IMG/VR virus record: IMGVR_UViG_3300030099_007174 | Location: 1 to 23,060 of that record | Strand: one strand, 5' to 3' | Length of the DNA: 23,060 nucleotides | Source: a virus | Shown here: positions 15,597 to 23,060 of the stretch, piece after piece | Layout: each line of letters opens with the position of its first letter | Numbering within the stretch: the first letter of the stretch is position 1 | Translations under genes and position numbers: made by a program | Notes under the pieces: generated by a model | What the model was told of the DNA's origin: nothing | Databases searched by the model: none | The model's input: only the letters and a program-made list of their open reading frames with translations

Positions 15597-16538
15597 ATGC
15601 TCTCACAACGAGATAAATCGGTTATTATCCGTATTTTAGATGAAATTTTAGGGGTTGGTACATCTCTAAGAGGAAATGAACAGGCACATCACTGTCCATT
15701 TTGTCATCATCATAAAAAAAAGTTACAAGTAAACTTAGAAACACAACAATGGCATTGTTGGGTATGTGATGCTAAAGGTAGAAAAATACAAACTCTACTT
15801 AGAAGATTGCATGTTGATTCTAAAAAAATCAAAAAAGTTTATGAAATATATGGTGATGATTACATCGTTTCAGCAACACCTACCGATGAAGAAAAGGTAG
15901 AACTAAGGTTACCATCAGAATTTAAATCTTTGTTAAAAAAACCCAAAGGTCTAAATCCATTGTATAAAAAGGTGGTACAATATGCAAAAGATAGGGGAAT
16001 CAGTAAAGAAGATATTATTAGATATAATATTGGTTATTGTGATAGTGGTATTTATAATAATAGGATTATTATTCCTTCCTACGATTTGGATAATAGACTC
16101 AATTACTTCATCGCAAGGTCTGTATTCTCTGAGGAAAAGTTTAAATATAAAAATCCGCCGATATCGAAGAATGTTACTATCTTTGAAAATCAAATCAATT
16201 GGCAAAAACCTATCACACTTTGTGAAGGAGTTTTTGATGCGATGAGTATCAAAAGAAATGCTATTCCTCTTTTGGGTAAATTTATTCCAAAAACTCTAAT
16301 GGATAATATCTATAAAAAAGGTGTAAAAGAAATAAAAATTTTATTAGATAAAGATGCACAAAGCCAAGCTCTTTACTATGTAAACTATTTTATGAATAAC
16401 GGAATTACAGTTACAAACATCTTACCTACAGAAAAAGATGCTGGAGATATGGGATTTACAAAAGTTAACAAAATCTTAAAACAAACTAAAAAAAGTGGAT
16501 TTGAAGATATTATCTCTCAAAAACTAATGGGTATATGA
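15597..16538 (+). CDS. DNA primase, DnaG/gp61-type
   Basis: This 313-residue protein would make RNA primers for lagging-strand synthesis at the phage replisome. An N-terminal zinc ribbon is visible (Cys33, Cys36, Cys54, Cys57, with His31-His32 beside the first pair and WHCWVC at 52-57). A TOPRIM fold follows with LCEGVFDAMS (Glu210) and ILLDKDAQ (Asp251, Asp253), the acidic residues expected to bind metal. It is much shorter than bacterial DnaG (~580 aa) and near T4 gp61 (~340 aa), so a helicase-binding C-terminal domain is minimal or missing. The ATG has no clear Shine-Dalgarno sequence. Its stop overlaps the next start as ATGA, making it first of a tightly coupled gene string that also includes the recombination nuclease. 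Confidence 0.85.
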   Translation: MLSQRDKSVIIRILDEILGVGTSLRGNEQAHHCPFCHHHKKKLQVNLETQQWHCWVCDAKGRKIQTLLRRLHVDSKKIKKVYEIYGDDYIVSATPTDEEKVELRLPSEFKSLLKKPKGLNPLYKKVVQYAKDRGISKEDIIRYNIGYCDSGIYNNRIIIPSYDLDNRLNYFIARSVFSEEKFKYKNPPISKNVTIFENQINWQKPITLCEGVFDAMSIKRNAIPLLGKFIPKTLMDNIYKKGVKEIKILLDKDAQSQALYYVNYFMNNGITVTNILPTEKDAGDMGFTKVNKILKQTKKSGFEDIISQKLMGI

Positions 16539-17395
16539 TTTTTAAAAAGATAATCGCATATGGTGATAGTTGGACTGTTGGTGAAGGATGGGATGATACG
16601 GAAGAAAATAGAAGATTAGCACTTTTACCAAATTGGGAAAAATGTGAAAAAGGTTATTGTGCTCAACCAAAGGTTTTAATGGATATGCGAAATGAACATA
16701 GTTGGGTTCGTTGGTTAGCAGATAAACTTAATGTACCATATGAAATTAGAGCAGTATGTGGTGGTAGAAATTATGAAATGTTTTCACATATAATCGCAGA
16801 TTTTCAAAGTAAAGATATAAATAGAGATACACTATTAATATGTATGTGGAGTTCAGCACTTAGAGAAACAGTTGATTTTTTCCCACAAACTTTTGATGAA
16901 CCCCAACCATTTGTATTTTGGAGTGGTGATTTGATGGGTGAGTATGGTAGGTTCTTAAAAAAAGAACATTCTAATTTTGAATATCACTACAAAAAATATT
17001 TTGTTACAGAGTTATTGGATACATCATACTTTGATTATAAATCTTTTAACTATAAAAAACTTATAGAAAAATATACAGAATATTATGGTATTCCTTTTTT
17101 ACAATGTAACGCATTTGAGCCAGAAAAAGTAAGAAGAAATACTGAGGATACATCTTTTATAAGTTGGGATAAAACTTATTTTAAACCAAACTCATCAATG
17201 TTTGATGAAATTGTTGGGAGTGAAGATGATATTTGGCAAGATAAGGATGAGTTTAAACATAAAAAAATAACAGAGTATTTGAACGCTTTACATCCAAATA
17301 CAAAAGGATATAAAATTATAGCTGATATACTTTATGAACATATAATAAAAAATGATTTACACAATAGAGTACGATTACAGTCAGGGATTATATGA
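16535..17395 (+). CDS. SGNH/GDSL-hydrolase-like protein
   Basis: The 286-residue protein begins FKKIIAYGDSWTVGEGW, with the block I motif GDSW and candidate nucleophile Ser12. CGGRNYE (~75-81) fits block II. MWSSALRE (~104-111) stands where GxND is usual, a pattern I recall from phage-type relatives. LHPNTKGYKIIAD (~252-264) is block V, with His253. In the canonical DxxH motif an Asp sits three residues before the His; here that position is Asn250, so the triad looks altered. SGNH enzymes remove or transfer acyl or acetyl groups on sugars and lipids. The start overlaps the primase stop by 4 nt (ATGA), and the 3' end overlaps the next gene by 44 nt. Placement beside glycosyltransferase-like genes suggests glycan acylation or deacylation, which is inference. 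Confidence 0.7.
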   Translation: MIFKKIIAYGDSWTVGEGWDDTEENRRLALLPNWEKCEKGYCAQPKVLMDMRNEHSWVRWLADKLNVPYEIRAVCGGRNYEMFSHIIADFQSKDINRDTLLICMWSSALRETVDFFPQTFDEPQPFVFWSGDLMGEYGRFLKKEHSNFEYHYKKYFVTELLDTSYFDYKSFNYKKLIEKYTEYYGIPFLQCNAFEPEKVRRNTEDTSFISWDKTYFKPNSSMFDEIVGSEDDIWQDKDEFKHKKITEYLNALHPNTKGYKIIADILYEHIIKNDLHNRVRLQSGII

Positions 17396-18530
17396 GGCAG
17401 ATTGGGTTGATGTTTTAAAAAGAACTGGACTAACTTATAAAACACTATTTCACGATTGTTCTACAGGCGATGATGCAATCAAACCAACAAATTATATATT
17501 TCAAAACATAAAAGATATAGATAGTTCAGTTGGTAGTAATGATTATCTACTAATAGATAGCGCTTATATATTTCAGCACGAAGAAGGTGCACCTGATTAT
17601 AAGGAAGTTTGTAAGTTTATTGATGATAATATAGATTGTAAAAAAGTTATAATATTTCATCCCGATATTGGAATAGGTAGGCATGAGAATGATGTAGTAT
17701 ATGGAAAAGTAGAAGCAATATCACCTATATACTATTTAGATGAATCAGCTGATGAATGTAAAAATAGATTCAATATGTATGTTAACAACACTGGTAAAAA
17801 CAAACATAGATATTTGAGTAGAATTGTAGCTGAAAGATGGAAGGGAATGATGAAGTATAAAACCTTTCAGTTTACAAATGGTGTAATGAAAGAGCATCGA
17901 ACTTTGTTATATTCATATCTTAAAAAAGATAATCTTTTAGATAAGTGTTTTTATTCTTACATAGCTTACGATACTCTATGGGAACAGAAAGATATAGAAA
18001 GTTATAAACAACACTTTAGAACCATTAAACCAAAAAGACTTACAGAGGAAGAATATAATAAGATATGTGATGATTTTCCAATATATTTGGATTATGAGTG
18101 GAATGGGAGGGTTGACCAAGATTCATTAACTTTACCATATTCTTGTAATTCATATTTTCAAATAGTAGGATGTACGAATATACATGATGATATTGGTGCA
18201 AAAAGTATTTATACTTCCGAAAAAATATATAAACCATATCTTTCATTTCAGATTCCATTATTCTTTGGGCCTATGGGATTATACTCAGTACTTAAAAAAT
18301 TAGGATTTGAGTTATTTGATGATATTATAGATTATGAATTTGATACTATATTAGAACCAACTAAGAGATTTCATAAACATTATGAGAATGTTTATAAGAT
18401 TGGGCAAATGAATAAAAATATGTTAAGAGATTATTATGAAGAAAACTTTAATAAGTTAATTCATAATTATGAACTATTAGAAACTTTATCAAACAATTAT
18501 GTTAATGTGCTGAAAAACAAATTAAGTTGA
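17352..18530 (+). CDS. Glycosyltransferase-like protein (fucosyltransferase-type C-terminal fold), copy 1
   Basis: This 392-residue protein has two hallmarks of a phage/bacterial family related to GT10-like transferases. The first is a FTNGVMKEHRTLLYSYLKKD block (~174-193), matching the N..R..HR...L..L pattern. The second is SEKIYKPYLSFQIPLFFGPMG (~289-309), which resembles the conserved 'TEKTYKP...PF...GP.G' nucleotide-sugar-binding loop, followed by LGFELFDDIIDYEFD. Such proteins transfer a sugar from an NDP donor to a glycan or protein. The start ATG lies within the SGNH gene (44-nt overlap); the overlapping segment MIYTIEYDYSQGLYEADWV reads as ordinary protein. No membrane anchor is seen, so it probably acts in the cytoplasm. 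The acceptor is unknown. The next gene is a relative, making a tandem pair. Confidence 0.6.
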   Translation: MIYTIEYDYSQGLYEADWVDVLKRTGLTYKTLFHDCSTGDDAIKPTNYIFQNIKDIDSSVGSNDYLLIDSAYIFQHEEGAPDYKEVCKFIDDNIDCKKVIIFHPDIGIGRHENDVVYGKVEAISPIYYLDESADECKNRFNMYVNNTGKNKHRYLSRIVAERWKGMMKYKTFQFTNGVMKEHRTLLYSYLKKDNLLDKCFYSYIAYDTLWEQKDIESYKQHFRTIKPKRLTEEEYNKICDDFPIYLDYEWNGRVDQDSLTLPYSCNSYFQIVGCTNIHDDIGAKSIYTSEKIYKPYLSFQIPLFFGPMGLYSVLKKLGFELFDDIIDYEFDTILEPTKRFHKHYENVYKIGQMNKNMLRDYYEENFNKLIHNYELLETLSNNYVNVLKNKLS

Positions 18531-19534
18531 TAGGAAAAAGAAACAATAATTCAATACAATATCCGATACCTTTAAGTGATAGATATTGGAAACAACAAGA
18601 CAAAAGATTTAAATCCATTCATACTCTTTTATCAAAATATGAATGTGATGATATTTTATTTATTGAAGAAAATGGATTATTAGTAGAATGCTTAAAAATA
18701 GTAAAAGAACAAAAACTTAGTAGTAAGTTTAAAAAAATAATAATTTACATGTCCGAACTTTATTGGGATACTGTAAATGAAAAAAATCAAAAGGAGATAG
18801 ATGAATTGTTAGATTATAACATTTTTGTTATATTTAACTTTTTATCTGATAAATCACCATTCGATTTAAAAACTAAATCATATACAAGTATTGGTTCTTT
18901 TTTAGATATAACCGATTTGTATTTACAAAAATATGATTTTAAAGAAAAATCTAAAAAGTATAATTTAATATCAAAGTTTGGTAGACCGCAAGAAGATAGA
19001 ATAAAATTTTATAATGAACTAAAAGATTATGATTCTTTTGTATATAGTATAAATAATTTTCAATTAGCTTATAAAAACGATGATATACCATCAAAGAAAT
19101 TTGAATCAGAAAAACAAAAAACTGGAGATTATAAATCGAATACTTTACCAACAGAAGATTTTGAATCTGTATTTTCATTAGATATGGAAACTAGATGTAG
19201 TTCATTTCAAAATTCATCAAAGTTAATTCAAATTACTGAAAAGACACTTAAATCATTTATGTTTAAAAGACCATCAATAATCGTAATACAAAAAGAGGCA
19301 TTTGATTATTTAGAATCATTTGGATTTGAATTTCCAAACTACTTTGGATTAGACCACAAAACACAACAATTAGAAATTTGTAAACGAGTATGTGAACTTT
19401 CTTTAGAAGAGTGTAAAGATTTAAGTTCACAATATAAAGATGTATATGAAAAAAATTACCAAAAGCTAGTAGAGTTTTTGGAACACCACAAAACTAAATT
19501 AGAAAATATATTTTATGAGTTATACCATAAATAA
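18527..19534 (+). CDS. Glycosyltransferase-like protein, copy 2 (diverged, TTG start)
   Basis: This 335-residue protein belongs, I think, to the same family as the preceding gene. Its evidence is SKFGRPQEDRIKFYNELKDYD (~149-169), parallel to the NGVMKEHRTLL block, and QITEKTLKSFMFKRPSIIV (~235-253), parallel to SEKIYKPY. It is more diverged; a GPxG-type loop is not evident (VIQKEAFDYLESFGFEF follows). The frame opens at TTG 18527, overlapping the previous TGA as TTGA. The next in-frame Met is near residue 75, so TTG is the likely start given coupling and conserved-looking sequence before it. It overlaps the next gene by 20 nt. It could be a second transferase with different donor or acceptor, or a regulatory or inactive partner. 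Moderate confidence only. Confidence 0.5.
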   Translation: MIGKRNNNSIQYPIPLSDRYWKQQDKRFKSIHTLLSKYECDDILFIEENGLLVECLKIVKEQKLSSKFKKIIIYMSELYWDTVNEKNQKEIDELLDYNIFVIFNFLSDKSPFDLKTKSYTSIGSFLDITDLYLQKYDFKEKSKKYNLISKFGRPQEDRIKFYNELKDYDSFVYSINNFQLAYKNDDIPSKKFESEKQKTGDYKSNTLPTEDFESVFSLDMETRCSSFQNSSKLIQITEKTLKSFMFKRPSIIVIQKEAFDYLESFGFEFPNYFGLDHKTQQLEICKRVCELSLEECKDLSSQYKDVYEKNYQKLVEFLEHHKTKLENIFYELYHK

Positions 19535-22500
19535 AATTTATCACTTAGCAGATTTACACATTAGAAATCTGAAGAGACACAAAGAATACAGAGAAGTATT
19601 CAACAAGTTCTTAAAACAAGTTAAACAAGACAATATAGAAGATTCTATTATCTATATTGCAGGAGATATAGCTCATGCTAAGACTGAGATGTCTCCTGAA
19701 TTAGTACAGGAGATTAGTTGGTTTCTAACCGAATGTGCTAAACTGAGAGAAACTGTGTTAATCACAGGTAACCACGATTGTAACTTAAATAATAACTACA
19801 GACTAGATGTACTCACACCTATTATCGAAAATCTCTCAAATCCTCGAATTCATTATCTTCGTGATACTGGTGTCTATAATATCCATAATCTTACTTTTGT
19901 TGTCTATTCTATATTGGATAACAAGGAAAATTGGCCTAAAGCGGATACCATTGATGGAGCACATAAAATATGTGTTTTTCACGGACCGGTAAATGATTCA
20001 AAAACTGATGTTGGATACATCGTATCTTCTAACTCATTTACTGAAGAAATGTTCGATGGATTTGATATGGCTCTATTGGGAGATATACACAAAAGACAAA
20101 CTATTGGAGGAGACCATATCGCCTATGCTGGTTCTATGATTCAACAAAATCATGGTGAATCTTTAGAAAAGCATGGATACTTACTATGGGATGTACCGAC
20201 TCGTACATTCCAAGAATTTAACATTCCTAATGATTACGGATTCTACACTTTAGATGTAGATAATGGAGTGGTGCCAGATGTAACTGATATGCCTAAGAAA
20301 CCTCGATTAAGAGTAAGGATATCAAATACTGACCCATCACAAATCAAAAGAGCTTTAACCGAAATCAAAAAGAAATATAAAGTACAAGAGTTTACTGTAA
20401 CTCGAATGGATACTTTAACCAAACAAAAGATTGGTGAGTTTGATACCAACTTAACAATCGGTAATGTTAGGGATGTTGAATTACAAAACGAACTTATTAA
20501 GGGATACTTAGAAAGGCAATATTTGGCAGATGATGATACTATAGATAAGATTCAGCAAATCAACAGAGATATCAATACAAAACTTACAGATGATGATGTA
20601 ACTCCTAATATACAATGGATACCACAATCATTTGAGTTTACTAATATGTTTTCCTATGGTGAGGGTAACAAAGTTGATTTTACTAAAACAAAAGGTATCG
20701 TTGGTATCTTTGCTCCTAATGCAAGTGGTAAATCTGCTTTGTTCGATTCTTTATCCTTTTGTATCTACGATAAGACAAGTAGAACATTTATGGCTAAGAA
20801 TATACTTAATAATCGTAAAACACATTTTAGATGTAAACTACACTTTCAAATAGATGGGATAGATTACTTCATCGAAAGAAGAGCTAAGTTAATTAACCAC
20901 GGAAGAAATCTAAAAGTAGATGTAGATTTTTGGAGTGATGAGAATGGACACATCACTTCACTAAATGGTGAACAAAGAAAAGATACAAACAAAATCATAA
21001 TACAATACTTAGGTAAGTATGAGGACTTTGTACTTACTACTTTATCTTTGCAAGGTGATAATGCTTTGTTTATAGATAAATCACAATCCGAAAGAAAAGA
21101 GATATTAGCTCAATTTATGGGAGTAGATATCTTTGATAAACTATATGGATTGGCAAGTGATGAGAACAGAGATAACGCTTCACTTATCAGAAAATTCAAG
21201 AGTGATGATTTTACGACCCGACTCGCCGACATCGAAAATGAACTTAAATCTTCTATTGAGGAGTATGGGGAAATGGAGAAGGAGCAAGAAACTATTAAAG
21301 GTAAAGAAGATGATTTACAAAATCAAATTGTAAGATTAAATGAGAAGATTGTAAAGTTAAATGCTGATAGTGGTGTATCAATTGAGGAATTAGAAAAACG
21401 ATTGAAAATCTTACAAAAGAAAAAAGATAAGATAGATACCGATAAAGATTCGATACAAAATAGAATCACCCAAAGAGAAGAACTTCAGATAACATTAGAG
21501 GAGATTTTAGATAAATTTGATGAAGAAGTATTAGAAGAGGGAATAGATTCTTTAAACGAAGCAAAGTTGGATTCTAACAAAATAAAATCAGAGTTAGATA
21601 AAGTAGAAATAAAATTAGATTCCTTATATGAAAGAAAACAACATTTAGATTCACATAAATATAATGAACAATGTGATATCTGTATGGAAAACTCACAAAC
21701 AATCTTAGAGCAAAAAGAAAAGGTAGGAAAAGAGTTAGATGAAAAAGAATTAGAAAATAAAGAATTAAAATCTAAATTATCTGAACTAGAGATTAAAATA
21801 GATTCTTTAAAAACTTTGGAAGAAGAATGGAAAAATTTCAATGAAGCTAAAGAAAAAGAAGATAAGATTGATAGAGAGATATCTCAACTTATTAACAAGT
21901 TATCAACAATTGAAACAGAAGAATTCAAAAATTATACACAAATCACTCAACAAGAGCAACTTATAAAAGAATATTATAAGAACGAAAAGCAGATTAAGAA
22001 AAATAAAGAAGTTAGAGATGAGATTGTAGATGTTCGTTCAGATTTAACAAAAATAAAACAAATAATCAGAAATAACAATACTGATATTTTAAGAATGAAT
22101 GGTACAATATCTGCTTTACAAAATCAAAAAGAAACTATAGAAGATAGAATCAAAGAGGTAAAAGATTTAGAAGAAACTCACAATCTATTTGAATATTATC
22201 TTAATTCTTTGGGTAGAGATGGTGTATCGTATGAGTTGATACAAAAAGCACTACCTATGATTGAAGGTGAAGTAAACAACATCTTAGGACAGATTGTTGA
22301 CTTCGGAATGCAGTTGGAGATGGATGGTAAGAATGTTAACGCATTTATCGTTTACGATGACCAGAAGTGGGGATTGGAGATGTGTAGTGGTATGGAAAGG
22401 TTCATATCAGGTTTAGCAATTAGAATTGCTCTAATCAATGTCTGTAACCTCCCAAGACCTAACTTCTTAGTAATTGATGAAGGATTTGGTACATTAGATA

Positions 22501-22655
22501 ATGAAAACTTAACATCTCTTTATATGTTATTTGCTTATCTTAAAACACAATTTGATTTTGTGATGATTATATCACATATCGATTCAATGAGAGATGTTGT
22601 AGATAGTTTGGTTGAAATAAAAAAGGTTAATGGATTTAGTAATGTAAAGTATTAA
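19515..22655 (+). CDS. 47/46: Single-chain Mre11-Rad50 (SbcD-SbcC, T4 gp47-gp46) fusion
   Basis: This 1046-residue protein combines both subunits of the recombination nuclease/ATPase that resects DNA ends. Mre11 part (~1-340): LADLHI (D13, H15), AGDIAH (D51), GNHD (85-88), FHGP (H156) and GDIH (189-192), where the usual GHxH has Asp in the first-His position. Rad50 part (~367-1046): Walker A GIFAPNASGKS (397-407), two coiled-coil arms of about 170 residues each, a zinc-hook CDIC (720-723), signature SGME (958-961), Walker B LVIDEGFG (985-992), D-loop TLD (993-995) and H-loop His1021. In T4 these are separate genes (47 and 46), as are sbcD and sbcC. The frame shows no internal stop, and no separate Rad50 start is evident. 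It overlaps the previous gene by 20 nt and is followed after 1 nt by the next. All hallmark motifs of both halves are present, so it should be active. Confidence 0.9.
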   Translation: MSYTINKIYHLADLHIRNLKRHKEYREVFNKFLKQVKQDNIEDSIIYIAGDIAHAKTEMSPELVQEISWFLTECAKLRETVLITGNHDCNLNNNYRLDVLTPIIENLSNPRIHYLRDTGVYNIHNLTFVVYSILDNKENWPKADTIDGAHKICVFHGPVNDSKTDVGYIVSSNSFTEEMFDGFDMALLGDIHKRQTIGGDHIAYAGSMIQQNHGESLEKHGYLLWDVPTRTFQEFNIPNDYGFYTLDVDNGVVPDVTDMPKKPRLRVRISNTDPSQIKRALTEIKKKYKVQEFTVTRMDTLTKQKIGEFDTNLTIGNVRDVELQNELIKGYLERQYLADDDTIDKIQQINRDINTKLTDDDVTPNIQWIPQSFEFTNMFSYGEGNKVDFTKTKGIVGIFAPNASGKSALFDSLSFCIYDKTSRTFMAKNILNNRKTHFRCKLHFQIDGIDYFIERRAKLINHGRNLKVDVDFWSDENGHITSLNGEQRKDTNKIIIQYLGKYEDFVLTTLSLQGDNALFIDKSQSERKEILAQFMGVDIFDKLYGLASDENRDNASLIRKFKSDDFTTRLADIENELKSSIEEYGEMEKEQETIKGKEDDLQNQIVRLNEKIVKLNADSGVSIEELEKRLKILQKKKDKIDTDKDSIQNRITQREELQITLEEILDKFDEEVLEEGIDSLNEAKLDSNKIKSELDKVEIKLDSLYERKQHLDSHKYNEQCDICMENSQTILEQKEKVGKELDEKELENKELKSKLSELEIKIDSLKTLEEEWKNFNEAKEKEDKIDREISQLINKLSTIETEEFKNYTQITQQEQLIKEYYKNEKQIKKNKEVRDEIVDVRSDLTKIKQIIRNNNTDILRMNGTISALQNQKETIEDRIKEVKDLEETHNLFEYYLNSLGRDGVSYELIQKALPMIEGEVNNILGQIVDFGMQLEMDGKNVNAFIVYDDQKWGLEMCSGMERFISGLAIRIALINVCNLPRPNFLVIDEGFGTLDNENLTSLYMLFAYLKTQFDFVMIISHIDSMRDVVDSLVEIKKVNGFSNVKY

Positions 22656-22656
22656 T

Positions 22657-23060
22657 ATGAGAATAGTAGTAACAGGCGGAGCTGGATTTATTGGTTCATC
22701 ATTTACCAATCTTTGTAAACGATTAGGATTTGATGTTATGGTAGTAGATAAACTAACATATGCTTCTAATATGAATACTATACCTAAAGTATTTATTCTA
22801 AAAAAAGATATATGTGATGTTACTAAAGAAGATTTGGGTGAATATGAATACCTAGTAAACTTTGCTGCAGAATCTCATGTGGATAATTCAATCAAAGATG
22901 GTAAACCTTTTGTAAAATCAAATATAGAAGGAACATACAATTTGTTAGAATTAGCAAGAAAAAACCCGAACTTAAAAAAGTTTGTACAAATATCTACCGA
23001 TGAAGTTTATGGTGATTTGGATAAGTTGGATATTGATGCATCATTTGAACAAAACTTTTT
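22657..23060 (+). CDS. rmlB: dTDP-glucose 4,6-dehydratase-like SDR (3' partial)
   Basis: The ATG follows the fusion gene's TAA by 1 nt, and the frame is open to the window edge (134 residues visible). It begins MRIVVTGGAGFIGSS, the NAD-binding GxxGxxG fold of extended short-chain dehydrogenases. It continues with VVDKLTYASN, NFAAESHVDNS and QISTDEVYGDL, which match RmlB (dTDP-D-glucose 4,6-dehydratase) rather than GalE or GMD. RmlB makes the keto-deoxy sugar precursor for dTDP-rhamnose and related sugars. The catalytic YxxxK motif would lie beyond the edge, so the assignment rests on the N-terminal half. Its partner genes would be expected downstream. With the two transferase-like genes it implies a sugar-modification pathway carried by the phage. 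No Shine-Dalgarno sequence is present. Confidence 0.8.
   Translation, partial: MRIVVTGGAGFIGSSFTNLCKRLGFDVMVVDKLTYASNMNTIPKVFILKKDICDVTKEDLGEYEYLVNFAAESHVDNSIKDGKPFVKSNIEGTYNLLELARKNPNLKKFVQISTDEVYGDLDKLDIDASFEQNF

Noticed and set aside
16535-18530. Frameshift suspected because of the 44-nt overlap between the SGNH-like and first transferase-like genes
   Set aside because: Both frames read as plausible protein through the overlap, and each has its expected terminal motif, so two overlapping genes fit better than a broken fusion.
21485-21841. 118-codon - strand frame, Ser/Phe-rich
   Set aside because: It is the antisense of the Rad50 coiled coil (Lys/Glu codons read backward as Phe/Ser), so it is a composition artefact.
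1-23060. tRNA, rRNA, CRISPR array, insertion sequence or integrase/attachment site
   Set aside because: No cloverleaf, repeat-spacer pattern, transposase or recombinase motif was seen by eye; genes are almost contiguous and leave little room for them. A tRNA scan would be decisive.

Overview
The window looks like part of a tailed-phage genome, most likely a T4-like (contractile-tail) virus of the kind common in marine metagenomes. All genes lie on the + strand, with almost no intergenic space and strongly A+T-rich DNA (roughly two thirds A+T by eye, with AGA the dominant Arg codon). I see no tRNA, rRNA, insertion sequence, integrase or CRISPR. Phage markers are a gp6/baseplate-J-type wedge protein, a very large tail/baseplate protein, a Zn-ribbon/TOPRIM primase and an SbcCD (gp47/gp46) recombination nuclease. 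The host cannot be named. One promoter-like sequence of Bacteroidota type before the primase is a weak hint only.

Layout. (1) Positions 1-14926 form a virion-structure block. It starts with a 5'-truncated baseplate wedge gene, then a DNRLRE-like protein, a coiled-coil protein, a protein with a basic Arg/Pro-rich tail, and a 1955-residue multidomain tail protein with a basic Arg/Pro-rich head. Next come a 208-aa structural protein and two paralogous appendage-like proteins separated by a clear intrinsic terminator. (2) Positions 14938-15557 form a boundary with a 59-aa ORF and a GIY-YIG nuclease-like gene. (3) Positions 15597-23060 form one tightly overlapping cluster: primase, SGNH-hydrolase-like protein, two related glycosyltransferase-like proteins, a single-chain Mre11-Rad50 (gp47-gp46) fusion, and a dTDP-glucose 4,6-dehydratase-like gene that runs off the right edge.

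The first block would build the baseplate and its appendages. The last couples DNA priming and recombination with a set of sugar or surface-modification genes. An 11-nt motif, ATATTTATATA, occurs before three genes at the end of the structural block. Those genes carry Shine-Dalgarno sequences, whereas the genes of the last cluster mostly do not, which suggests two expression modes.

The most interesting points are the fused Mre11-Rad50 polypeptide, the glycan-type genes embedded in the replication/recombination operon, the matched basic Arg/Pro-rich regions on either side of one gene junction, and the repeated motif.
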